Assembly: GCA_000702025.1 (NCBI GenBank)
Contig: KL370852.1
Span: forward strand, 213,960-277,959
Length of the DNA stretch: 64,000 bases
Reading direction: 5' to 3'
Origin: Blautia schinkii DSM 10518
GTDB taxonomy: Bacteria > Bacillota > Clostridia > Lachnospirales > Lachnospiraceae
Shown here: positions 44,440 through 52,879 of the stretch, in pieces
How the letters are laid out: each line of letters begins with the position of its first letter
How positions within the stretch are numbered: position 1 is the first letter of the stretch
The notes under the pieces: model-generated
Told to the model about the DNA's origin: nothing
Database searches by the model: none
Seen by the model: the letters and a program-made list of their open reading frames with translations, nothing else
Position numbers and translations under genes: made by a program

Positions 44440-45690
44440 CTATTCCTGCAGAAAATCCCCGGAATGTCCGTCCATTATCTCTTTTACCCTTTCAAACAGA
44501 AGATGGTTATGGATAAACATATCAATGACATAATTGTAACCTCCCTCAAGGGTCGGGTCCTTTTCAATCGTAGAAAGACGGATATCCACTCTGCTGCTGA
44601 TTCTCTCATCCATCATCTCACGGAAGGCCTGTTTGATTTTTTCCACAAACCGTTCTGATCTGGGATAATCCGGCCCAATAATGATAATGCTTGGATTGAT
44701 GACAAATACAGTATTTATAAGACCATATGCCAGATGCCACGCAACGACGTCAAAAGCCCACTCCGCAAGGGGGTCGTGATGATAATATGCCTCTACAATT
44801 TCCTCGTAGCTGCTTTCCTCAGAAAGGCTGGAGCCAGGGAACTCAAACAGTCGTGTTCGTATGTATCGCTTCACACTGGCAAAGGACGCATAATTCTCCA
44901 GCACACCTTTAGCTCCGTTTCTTCCTTTGGCACCGGAAAAAAGTATTCCCATCTGACCAATCTCACCAGAAATGCCAAAAGCTCCTTCCACAATTTTCCC
45001 ATCCAGAATCACACCTGCACCAATTCCAATTCCCAGAGACTGCAGAGCCATCATACAATTGCAGTTGCTGCGTTCCTTCTGAGACATGTTTTTCCATTCT
45101 GCAAATGCGGAAAGATGAGCATCATGCTCGGTCATCACAGGAAAGGGAAATTTGTCCTCAAAATATTTCTGAATATCTATCTTTTGTAGATTGTCGTAGC
45201 CCGCCACAAGAGCCTCGTGCTTCTCACCTTTAATATAGGGACCTGGGACACCAATGCACATGCCGAGCACATGGCTTGTATGATGCCTGTCAAGCAGACT
45301 GTTGATAGACTCCAGTATTTTATGCGCTGTAAGCTCTATATTTTCCTCCGGCTCCACGTCACATCTTTCTGTGTCGCTTATTTCCCCGGAGAGGGTATAA
45401 AGAGCCACCTCAAAAAATGATCTGGCCCATCTGGCCGTCAGAATTTTAATTTTCTGGGTTTTGAGGGCAAAGCCCACCACCTTTCTCTGCCCTTCCTGTC
45501 TGGGAGCCTCACACTCTTCAATAACATTCATTTCCAGAAGCTCGTTGACAATATTTGTTATCGTAGGTTTGTGCAGCCCGGTAAGCTCCACCATTTCTTT
45601 GCGGGTGGCCACCCCTCTGTCAATGATCATTTCAAGTATTAATGAACGATTTGTCTGTTGGATTTTTTGATTATTTAACCCCTTCTGCAT
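44440..45690 (-). CDS. ROK-family transcriptional repressor lacking the zinc motif
   Basis: 416 residues. N-terminal winged helix (ATRKEMVELTGLHKPTITN), then an ROK sugar-kinase-like domain (GMCIGVPGPYIKG, EHDAHLSAFAEW, SLGIGIGAGVILDGK). Where most ROK proteins have a CxCGxxGC zinc cluster before LE-Y-AS, this one reads GAKGRNGAKGVLENYAS, so all the cysteines are gone. Probably represses the adjacent transport, GH32 and kinase operon and itself, through the palindromes at 45788, 52266, 52380 and 52419. GAGGAAGCGCT precedes the ATG. Confidence 0.9.
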   Translation of the reverse strand: MQKGLNNQKIQQTNRSLILEMIIDRGVATRKEMVELTGLHKPTITNIVNELLEMNVIEECEAPRQEGQRKVVGFALKTQKIKILTARWARSFFEVALYTLSGEISDTERCDVEPEENIELTAHKILESINSLLDRHHTSHVLGMCIGVPGPYIKGEKHEALVAGYDNLQKIDIQKYFEDKFPFPVMTEHDAHLSAFAEWKNMSQKERSNCNCMMALQSLGIGIGAGVILDGKIVEGAFGISGEIGQMGILFSGAKGRNGAKGVLENYASFASVKRYIRTRLFEFPGSSLSEESSYEEIVEAYYHHDPLAEWAFDVVAWHLAYGLINTVFVINPSIIIIGPDYPRSERFVEKIKQAFREMMDERISSRVDIRLSTIEKDPTLEGGYNYVIDMFIHNHLLFERVKEIMDGHSGDFLQE

Positions 45691-45787
45691 AGCGCTTCCT
45701 CACTTCGTAATATTCTTTTTCATAACTGTTGGGTACCCTTTATAGTTACGATATTCACTACTGAAAAGTTAAATCTTTCTAATATGT

Positions 45788-45802
45788 AATTTATCATAAA
45801 TT
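45788..45802. promoter_or_regulatory. Candidate ROK operator at its own promoter
   Basis: AATTTAT-C-ATAAATT, a 7-base palindrome just downstream of the -10 of the rok promoter, similar to the sites upstream of the importer operon. Confidence 0.5.
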
Positions 45803-45810
45803 GGACATAT

Positions 45811-45839
45811 GTTATAGCATTTTTTCCAATTAGTGGTAA
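45811..45839 (-). promoter_or_regulatory. Promoter of the ROK gene
   Basis: TTACCA and TATAAC with a 17-base spacer on the minus strand. Confidence 0.55.
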
Positions 45840-45879
45840 CTTCCAAAAATATTACGAAGCCTGCATTTATCATATACTT

Positions 45880-47550
45880 CTATTCCATTTCTCCCAGAAG
45901 CCTTTTCTCCGTCACATCCCCCAGCGCACAATAGAGCCTGTATTTTTTCTCCAGAATCCGCCCGTTCTCTTTATCAGGATGATACGTAGGGTGATACTCC
46001 TCGCAGAGTTCCTTTTGAGCCTCCGAAATATCTTCATATAAGCCGCTGGCAACTGCTGCATAGATGGCCGCCCCTCTGGCACAGCTCTGCGTCTCCGCAG
46101 ACACCATAATGGGAACATTCAAACTGTCACACAGAGTCTGCATAATATAAGATGATTTCTGGGCAATCCCTCCCACGCAAATGATGCGCTGTATGTCAAT
46201 CCCCAGATTTTTCAGAGAATCATAAATTCTCCTGCTTCCAAAAACAGTAGCCCGAACCAGTGCCCGATAGACGGAAGGCGGCATCGTGCTCAGGGTAAGC
46301 CCTGTAATAGAACTGGTAATGCTCTCGTTGAGACGTGGATACCTCCGCCCGTTAAACCAGTCCAGAGCTGTCAACTCATCTTCCTGCAGTTCCATGGCCT
46401 GGTTCTCCAGTTCTCTCAGCATTTGCACGCATAGATATTGTGAAAGTCTGCCCTTTGCTTCTTTCCCAAGGATTTCCTCCGGTATATCAAAAGACTCCAG
46501 AGGCCACGTAAGAAAGCGTTTCAGCCACGCATAAGTATCTCCGAAAGCACTTTGCCCTGCCTCTACCCCCATAAAACCAGGAATGATAGAGTCCTCCGCC
46601 AGCCCACAATAAGCCTTAGAGTTTTTTCCTGAGACAGTATTCGGCTTGACTATCATCATATCTACCGTTGAAGTACCCACCACCTTCACCATAGTTTTTT
46701 CTGTAATACCTACGCCCACAGCCCCGGCATGTGCGTCAAATGATCCCATCCCTATGACTGTATTTTCAGAAAGTCCGAGCTTATCCGCCCACTCCTTACA
46801 AAGAGTACCTATATTCTCCCCTGCATGCTTTGGTTTTTGTGAATAACGGTCATAAATCATTCCAAGATATGGGTCCATTGAACTGAGTGTCTCCCGCTCC
46901 GGTAGCCCTTTAAACTCAGAATTCCATAATGCCTTATGCCCCGCAGCACAGCTGCAGTGTGCAATCGTTTCCGGCAGAGTGTTCCCGGTCAGAACACCTG
47001 CAATCCAGTCTACATGCTCCACCCAGCAATAGGCGTTATCTCTTATAGACGGATTATGCCGAACTGTACGAAGGATTTTTGCCCAAAACCATTCAGCAGA
47101 GTACTCACCCTGATATTTGGTATAATCTATCTTCGCACAGGACAGGACATGGTTTATCTCTTCCGCTTCCGCAATAGCTGTATGGTCCTTCCATAAATGG
47201 AACATGGCATCCGGCTCTTCCTCAAACCCTGTTTTCATTGCAAGAGGAGTTCCTTTTTCATCCACCGGGCACACTGTAGAGCCGGTTGTATCCACGGCAA
47301 TACCAACAACCTCAGTTGCCAGATGCCTGCGTCCCACCAGTAATTTTTTTAAAATCATTTCAAGACATTCCAGATAATCCATGGGATGCTGACGGTATTG
47401 ACTGATCTTGTCATTGCAATATCTTCCTTCCCGCCACCTTGGATACTCTGCCACGGCCGTATCTACAGTTTTCGCTGATTGTGTATCTACCAGGATTGCC
47501 CTTACGGAATCCGATCCATAATCAATTCCTATTACATAATGTGCGCCCAT
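45880..47550 (-). CDS. araB: Ribulokinase-like FGGY carbohydrate kinase
   Basis: 556 residues, the usual length for ribulokinase. VIGIDYGSDSVRAILVDT, YPRWREGRYC, YRQHPMDYLE, AMFHLWKDHTA and IGMGSFDAHAGAVG closely follow AraB. Catalytic Asp is in GSFDAHAGA. It should phosphorylate a pentulose; the transketolase pair downstream fits a pentose-phosphate product. No isomerase (AraA) or epimerase (AraD) gene is in the window, so the true substrate may be another ketose. Confidence 0.85.
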   Translation of the reverse strand: MGAHYVIGIDYGSDSVRAILVDTQSAKTVDTAVAEYPRWREGRYCNDKISQYRQHPMDYLECLEMILKKLLVGRRHLATEVVGIAVDTTGSTVCPVDEKGTPLAMKTGFEEEPDAMFHLWKDHTAIAEAEEINHVLSCAKIDYTKYQGEYSAEWFWAKILRTVRHNPSIRDNAYCWVEHVDWIAGVLTGNTLPETIAHCSCAAGHKALWNSEFKGLPERETLSSMDPYLGMIYDRYSQKPKHAGENIGTLCKEWADKLGLSENTVIGMGSFDAHAGAVGVGITEKTMVKVVGTSTVDMMIVKPNTVSGKNSKAYCGLAEDSIIPGFMGVEAGQSAFGDTYAWLKRFLTWPLESFDIPEEILGKEAKGRLSQYLCVQMLRELENQAMELQEDELTALDWFNGRRYPRLNESITSSITGLTLSTMPPSVYRALVRATVFGSRRIYDSLKNLGIDIQRIICVGGIAQKSSYIMQTLCDSLNVPIMVSAETQSCARGAAIYAAVASGLYEDISEAQKELCEEYHPTYHPDKENGRILEKKYRLYCALGDVTEKRLLGEME

Positions 47551-47575
47551 TGCTCTGTCCTTCCCAATGCCTTTG

Positions 47576-49006
47576 TTAAAGCTTTGTATAAATATCCTTC
47601 GTGTCTAATTCAAATACTTCCAGCTCGATTCCCTTACCTGTGCAGGAAATCACGGTATCATGGATCACTGGCTTAAGCATAGCCGTAAATGCCTCCTCAT
47701 TATCTATGAGAATTTCCAGCACGCTCTTATCTGCAAACAGATGAACCCTGTGCTCTCTTTCTAAATCGACAGGAATTTCATGGTTCTCTGCCAGGATAGC
47801 TCCATTTTTAATCTCAATTATATTGTCTCCAATCTTTACCTTTCCTCCGGCGCCGGAATCTAGAGAAATAATAAGCTCCAAAGTTCCGCTGTCTAAAATA
47901 CAGGAATCAGAGACTTTTATACTGTTTCCCTTTCTCAGGCTCCTAAATTCATCGGGAATCCTTTGCCCCAGTTTCCCGTCCTCTGTCAGAGACAGTTCTC
48001 TAGGAAGAGAGTTAATCCCGTTCCATCCGGATGTGTTCTGGAAACCCTCTATCGCGCCCCACATAAGCTTCCGGCCTTTTTCGTCCGAAATCACGTTTGT
48101 AGCGTAATAATGGCTGCTTCTGTCCACAAATCCTCTGGTCTGCCATACAAAGCTGCAATTCTCCGCATCCAAATCCCCCACGAAATACTCTACAGGACCG
48201 TGAGGAGAAACCAGAAGCACCCACTTATCTCCAATCTCCACGATATTGGGGCACTCGCAGCTTCGCAGATTTTTATCCGGGTACTCAAATAGAACGCCCT
48301 TATATTTCCATTTAGTAAAGGCCTTATTTTCTGCCTCATAAAGCAGTACCGCTGCCCTTCCGCCCTGTTCCTCATCCTCTTTTCCACCTAGAATGAGATA
48401 GGCTTTTCCATTTTGGCGGAATAGGAAAGGATCTCTCCACTCCCAGATTTTATTCCCCTCATGCAGCTCTTCTGTCATAATAGGATTAACATATGTCCCA
48501 GGTGTCCACTTAAGAAGCTCATCATCTCCAAACCAGATATGCTGGATTGCGGAATCTGTAGGATTACGGTCCTCATAACCGATGCTGGTATAAATTGCTA
48601 CCGGAACTCCTTCATCATTGATGGCCGTACAGCCAAACCAGATATAATATTCGCCCTTGTCTATCTCCGGATATAAGGCCACAGGCAGGTGCTCCCAGTG
48701 TATTAAATCCTTACTGCGGGCGTGTCCCCATACTGTAATCCCTCCGGTCCAGTCAGGCTCAGATGTTTTCCAAAGCGATGAACCTGTTTTATACACCATT
48801 CCGGCCCGATACTTATCGGTGTCCGGGTTAAGGCTGTACATCATATGATAATACCCCTTGTGCCAGATCACTCCATTCGGATCATCCATCCACTGTGCTG
48901 GCGCATGGAAATGATACTCTGGACGTATAGGATCCTTATCAGCTTTTTCTTCTGCCACTTCATATATTTTTTCTGTAGCCTGTATTATTTTTTCCTCGAA
49001 ATTCAT
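47576..49006 (-). CDS. Glycoside hydrolase family 32 protein (fructosidase type)
   Basis: 476 residues from the ATG at 49006 (AAGGAGGGAATCA upstream). Nucleophile motif WMDDPNG (D42, usually WMNDPNG), transition-state Asp in WEWRDPFLF, acid/base Glu in RSCECPNIVE. Five-bladed propeller plus C-terminal beta-sandwich. No signal peptide, so cytoplasmic; acts on imported beta-fructosides or related sugars. Confidence 0.92.
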   Translation of the reverse strand: MNFEEKIIQATEKIYEVAEEKADKDPIRPEYHFHAPAQWMDDPNGVIWHKGYYHMMYSLNPDTDKYRAGMVYKTGSSLWKTSEPDWTGGITVWGHARSKDLIHWEHLPVALYPEIDKGEYYIWFGCTAINDEGVPVAIYTSIGYEDRNPTDSAIQHIWFGDDELLKWTPGTYVNPIMTEELHEGNKIWEWRDPFLFRQNGKAYLILGGKEDEEQGGRAAVLLYEAENKAFTKWKYKGVLFEYPDKNLRSCECPNIVEIGDKWVLLVSPHGPVEYFVGDLDAENCSFVWQTRGFVDRSSHYYATNVISDEKGRKLMWGAIEGFQNTSGWNGINSLPRELSLTEDGKLGQRIPDEFRSLRKGNSIKVSDSCILDSGTLELIISLDSGAGGKVKIGDNIIEIKNGAILAENHEIPVDLEREHRVHLFADKSVLEILIDNEEAFTAMLKPVIHDTVISCTGKGIELEVFELDTKDIYTKL

Positions 49007-49080
49007 TGATTCCCTCCTTATTCTCCAGCGCATGTCTGAAAATTGTATTCGGACAGATACGCTCCAGTCTATATACGCAT

Positions 49081-49914
49081 TTAACCCTTCAAACCGGCCA
49101 TGGCAATACCTTCCACAAAGAAATCCTGCAGGCAGAGATACAGCACAAGGACCGGTAAAATACTCAATATTACAGCGGCCATCATAAGGCCCCAGTTTGT
49201 AGCGTAATTTCCCATCATATTATAAAGTCCCAATGTGAGTGTCATTTTCTGATTACTGTTTAAGAATATCAACGGGCGTATAAAATCGTTCCACGTCTGC
49301 ATAAATGAAAAAATAGCAAGAGTAGCCAGGGTTGGTTTGGAAAGGGGAAGATATATTTTCCACCAGATTCCAACCGGGTTGCAACCGTCCAAAGACGCGG
49401 CTTCCCCAAGGGATCTGGGCACAGACATATAGCTCTGCCGCATCATAAACGCTCCAAGGGGTGATATGATACAAGGCAGAATCAACGCCCACAGGGAATT
49501 CAAAAGATGCAGATCTCTCATAATTACAAACGTAGGAATCAGCATCACATGAAAGGGAATCATGACCGCAAATAAAAATATGCGAAAAATCGTCTCTCTG
49601 CCCCGGAACTCCAGATAGGAAAAAGCGAAACCCGCCATGGCCGATGTGAGCAGCTGGCCAACAGCCACCACCACCGTAACAATCACAGTGTTTTTCATCA
49701 TCCCCATAAAATCTATGGTGTGGAATACATCCGCATAATTCTGCCATTTAATTTCGCTCCCGAAAAATGTGGGAGGATATTTAAAAACATCTCCGAGATT
49801 TTTCAGGGATGTGGACACCATCCACAAAAAAGGAACCAGCATGATCAGTGCTCCCAGGAGCAGAATAATGATCGAACTTGTTTTTACAATTTTCTGTTTT
49901 GTTTTTCTTTTCAT
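49081..49914 (-). CDS. Sugar ABC transporter permease, MalG type
   Basis: 277 residues, six membrane helices, EAA loop LGEAASLDGCNPVGIWWKIYLP, C-terminus FFVEGIAMAGLKG. Partner of the MalF-type permease upstream. Confidence 0.94.
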   Translation of the reverse strand: MKRKTKQKIVKTSSIIILLLGALIMLVPFLWMVSTSLKNLGDVFKYPPTFFGSEIKWQNYADVFHTIDFMGMMKNTVIVTVVVAVGQLLTSAMAGFAFSYLEFRGRETIFRIFLFAVMIPFHVMLIPTFVIMRDLHLLNSLWALILPCIISPLGAFMMRQSYMSVPRSLGEAASLDGCNPVGIWWKIYLPLSKPTLATLAIFSFMQTWNDFIRPLIFLNSNQKMTLTLGLYNMMGNYATNWGLMMAAVILSILPVLVLYLCLQDFFVEGIAMAGLKG

Positions 49915-49940
49915 AATAGTCCCATCTCTCCCGGCAATAT

Positions 49941-50825
49941 TTATTCAATGCTGTAATCATCGTTACTCATAGCCTTAAACTGGATGACCGACAGAATGAA
50001 AATAAAAATTGCCATGACCCATCCAATCGCGCTCGCATATCCCATTTTGTAATAATCAAAAGCATTTTCGTACAGATACTGGACAAGTACGGAGGATGAG
50101 CGCGCCGGTCCTCCTCCTGTAATGATCATGACCTGGTCAAATACCTGCATCGAGTTGATCACACAGGTGATGCTGACATAAAGTGTCGTCGGCTTGATCA
50201 GAGGGATTACAATTTTAACAAGACGGGAAAGCCCTGTACAGCCATCCATCTCCGCAGCCTCGTAGTATGTAGAGGGTACCCCCTGGAGTCCTGCGAGAAA
50301 TATCATCATATTATAACCCATGCCCTTCCAGCAGCTTACAATGATGATGGTCCAGAGAGAATATTTGGTACTGGTAAGCCAGGGAACTCCGGACCCGCCG
50401 AACATTTTAATCACATAATTCACAATTCCGAAGTCCGTATTAAACAGCCACTGCCACACAATAGAAATCGATACCATGGATGCAATGGCAGGAAGGAAAT
50501 ATGCGCCCCGGAAAAATCGGATGCCTCTAATCTTTTGATTCAGCGCTACTGCCAGGAAAAAAGAAATCACAATCTGAATAGGAACCGCCAGAAGTGTAAA
50601 AACCACCGTGTTTCTGAATACCTTAAGACCTGTTGGGTCGTGAAAAAGATCAATAAAATTCTTCAGTCCCACAAAAACCTTATCGCTGAACAAATCCCAG
50701 GAAGTAAAACTGATATGCAGGGACTCCACCAGCGGATAGATTGTAAATGCACAGAGTCCGATTACGGCAGGAGCTAAAAAGAATATCGCCCATAATCCAT
50801 CTTTCTTTAACTTTTTTGTTCTCAT
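49941..50825 (-). CDS. Sugar ABC transporter permease, MalF type
   Basis: 294 residues, six membrane helices, EAA loop YYEAAEMDGCTGLSRLVKI. No ATPase gene is present, so it probably shares a general ATPase encoded elsewhere. Confidence 0.94.
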   Translation of the reverse strand: MRTKKLKKDGLWAIFFLAPAVIGLCAFTIYPLVESLHISFTSWDLFSDKVFVGLKNFIDLFHDPTGLKVFRNTVVFTLLAVPIQIVISFFLAVALNQKIRGIRFFRGAYFLPAIASMVSISIVWQWLFNTDFGIVNYVIKMFGGSGVPWLTSTKYSLWTIIIVSCWKGMGYNMMIFLAGLQGVPSTYYEAAEMDGCTGLSRLVKIVIPLIKPTTLYVSITCVINSMQVFDQVMIITGGGPARSSSVLVQYLYENAFDYYKMGYASAIGWVMAIFIFILSVIQFKAMSNDDYSIE

Positions 50826-50841
50826 GTTTTATCCTTTACAG

Positions 50842-50876
50842 GGTATGCGGTCTTGGGCAGGCCAAAACCGCATACC
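50842..50876 (-). terminator. Intercistronic hairpin after the binding-protein gene
   Basis: Perfect 10-base arms GGTATGCGGT and ACCGCATACC with a 15-base loop, no T-tract. Same position as the hairpin at 29876-29900 in the other importer operon; likely sets the excess of binding protein. Confidence 0.65.
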
Positions 50877-50889
50877 ATAGCCATGGGCT

Positions 50890-52230
50890 TTAATTACCCA
50901 GTATTCCGTTGATACGGTCCTCAATGTTCTGCAGCGTTGTCTCCGCATCCTGATCAGCGTAATAGAACGCCTGCATCTCTTCATCCACTGCGTCGTTAAT
51001 ACTGCTCACATTGGATAATTTATCTGTTGGTTTATCCTTTGCATTGTAAAATACCGGAATAAGGTTTTTCCATTCTTCGGGATAAACCTCTGGATTAAAC
51101 CACTGGTCAATATTCTCATCCTCGTACAAGGATTTCTGGTTCGGCATCCAAAGACCGGTACGGTAAATCGGAATACCAAAGTCGGCGGAACTCATGTACT
51201 CTGCCAGAAGCAGCGCTTCATCCGTATATTTTGTGTCCTTATTAATACACTTCATATCAGCGGAAACCATAAACGCGTCTGCGTCATCTTTCCCAAAGGT
51301 AGGGAATAAGCCTACTCCGAAGTTGATATCCGACTGGGCGATCTCCTGCAGAGCATAGGACCCGATTGCAATAGATGCTACCTGTCCGGTAAGGAACATT
51401 GCCGTTGGAGAGTTACTGGTATCGGAACCTGCTGCTCCTGGGTCAGGAGCTACACCAAGCTCTGTCCTAAGCGCTTTGATTTTCTCGATTACTTCTTTTG
51501 ATTCAGGACTGTTTACATTTTCAGCGGCGGTCATGTCCTCGTTGTACCAGTTTGCTCCATTCAGATCAAGCAGTTCCTGGAGTACGTACAGAGAATACTG
51601 CTCCTGCCAGTTGCTGGTTCCGTACTGAGTCGTATTACCGTTGTCATCTGTCTTGGTAAGCTTCTTCATATTCTCTACAAACTCATCCCATGTCCAACGC
51701 TTATCCCATTCCGTAGGCATAGGCTCTACACCGGAAGCCTCAAAAAGATCCTTGTTATAGAAGATTACCGGACCTACGTTACAGATATCCAGGCCGTACA
51801 CGTGCGTCTCCCCGCTTTCATCGGTCATACTTACTTTCTGCAGAGAGGCATCTGTCATATTTGCAGTAAATTCAGATGCAATATCAGTAATGTCCATAAT
51901 CAGGTTTGCATTCACGAAATCCTTACACTGAGTGGCATCCAGATAAAATACATCCGGCCCGCTCCCGGACGCAAGAGCTGTTTTTAACTTCGTGTGGTAA
52001 TCCGCAGAAGGTACTGTCATGTATTCTACTGTAATCCACGGATATTTCTCCTGGAAAGCATCGAGTCCTTCCTGAATACTCTTTGCCTCAAAGTCACTGG
52101 CTGTCCATCCCCAGAATGTCAGGGAAACCGGATCGTGCTCCTCCTCCGCATGTGCAGTCACCGCGGTACCGGCAACGGTTGAAACCACCATTGATGTGGC
52201 AAGTAATAATGACATCCATCTTTTCTTCAT
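50890..52230 (-). CDS. Extracellular sugar-binding protein
   Basis: About 446 residues from the ATG at 52230, chosen over the one six bases upstream because that abuts GGAGG. Signal peptide with cleavage after TAVTAHA; no lipobox cysteine. Family 1 binding fold (LTFWGW, GSGPDVFYLDATQ). First gene of the GH32/kinase operon. Confidence 0.92.
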   Translation of the reverse strand: MKKRWMSLLLATSMVVSTVAGTAVTAHAEEEHDPVSLTFWGWTASDFEAKSIQEGLDAFQEKYPWITVEYMTVPSADYHTKLKTALASGSGPDVFYLDATQCKDFVNANLIMDITDIASEFTANMTDASLQKVSMTDESGETHVYGLDICNVGPVIFYNKDLFEASGVEPMPTEWDKRWTWDEFVENMKKLTKTDDNGNTTQYGTSNWQEQYSLYVLQELLDLNGANWYNEDMTAAENVNSPESKEVIEKIKALRTELGVAPDPGAAGSDTSNSPTAMFLTGQVASIAIGSYALQEIAQSDINFGVGLFPTFGKDDADAFMVSADMKCINKDTKYTDEALLLAEYMSSADFGIPIYRTGLWMPNQKSLYEDENIDQWFNPEVYPEEWKNLIPVFYNAKDKPTDKLSNVSSINDAVDEEMQAFYYADQDAETTLQNIEDRINGILGN

Positions 52231-52265
52231 TTTCATCCTCCTTTTCTTTGAAAGACATGCGCTTT

Positions 52266-52292
52266 ATATAAGTTTATTGTATAAACTTATAT
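52266..52292. promoter_or_regulatory. Operator O1, perfect 12-bp palindrome
   Basis: ATATAAGTTTAT-TGT-ATAAACTTATAT, downstream of the -10 in the transcribed leader of the importer operon. Shares AGTTTAT-n3-ATAAACT with O3, a ROK-type operator form. Confidence 0.8.
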
Positions 52293-52331
52293 GTTTTCTT
52301 AGTGCACCATTTTCTTTTGCTTTGTAGGTAT

Positions 52332-52360
52332 ATATTACGTTATTTTCGCATCTTTGTCAA
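52332..52360 (-). promoter_or_regulatory. Promoter of the GH32 importer operon
   Basis: Consensus TTGACA and TAATAT with a 17-base spacer on the minus strand, flanked by operators on both sides. Confidence 0.85.
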
Positions 52361-52379
52361 TATTTTTAGTCTATTTAAA

Positions 52380-52396
52380 TTTACACAATAAACTTA
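52380..52396. promoter_or_regulatory. Operator O2, degenerate
   Basis: On the minus strand AGTTTAT-TGT-GTAAATT, one good half-site and one partial, just upstream of the -35. Confidence 0.5.
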
Positions 52397-52418
52397 ACTG
52401 GTTTTTATGCATTTTTAA

Positions 52419-52435
52419 AGTTTATTCGATAAACT
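52419..52435. promoter_or_regulatory. Operator O3
   Basis: AGTTTAT-TCG-ATAAACT, 7-base arms, about 60 bases upstream of the -35; with O1 it could support looping. Confidence 0.7.
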
Positions 52436-52463
52436 AATCATATCAAATTTAACAAAAGAATGA

Positions 52464-52490
52464 GCTGCCGTACTAAGTTAGTATGGCAGC
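52464..52490 (-). terminator. Terminator of the galactitol operon
   Basis: GCTGCCATACTAA with TTAGTACGGCAGC on the minus strand, followed by TCATTCTTTTGTT. It separates this operon from the GH32 importer operon. Confidence 0.75.
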
Positions 52491-52590
52491 CCACAGCATA
52501 TATCTTATATTCAATTTTATCCTTGGCAATCATCCGCCGCCAGCGCTACAAAGCATACCATTGTGTTTACCCATAACGATATCCTTCCAC

Positions 52591-52848
52591 TTACAAATTT
52601 TCTTCAAAAAACGCCTTGATGATTTCTATATCTTTTTCTTCCCTTTCACCTTCCGCCCGCACTTCCACTGTATCACCTTTTTTTACAGCCATACCCATGA
52701 TTGCCATCAAGCGGGTTGCTTCTGCGGTTTTATCACCCTTAGAAATATAAATGGTGCTTTCACATGCCTTAGCGCATTTTATCAGCTGTCCTGCCGGTCT
52801 TGCATGGATTCCTAACTCGTCTTTAATCGTATAAATAAATTTCTTCAT
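52591..52848 (-). CDS. HPr-like phosphocarrier protein, regulatory serine missing
   Basis: 85 residues. Active-site His15 in GIHARPAG is present. Where Firmicutes HPr has the HPr-kinase target Ser46 in KSIMGVM, this protein has MAIMGMA, i.e. Ala (A49 here). It can therefore carry phosphate to sugars but should escape HPr kinase control. Last gene of the galactitol operon, so probably a dedicated phosphocarrier. GAGGAGTAAAT precedes the start. Confidence 0.88.
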   Translation of the reverse strand: MKKFIYTIKDELGIHARPAGQLIKCAKACESTIYISKGDKTAEATRLMAIMGMAVKKGDTVEVRAEGEREEKDIEIIKAFFEENL

Positions 52849-52879
52849 ATTTACTCCTCACTATCATGTTTCTGACATT

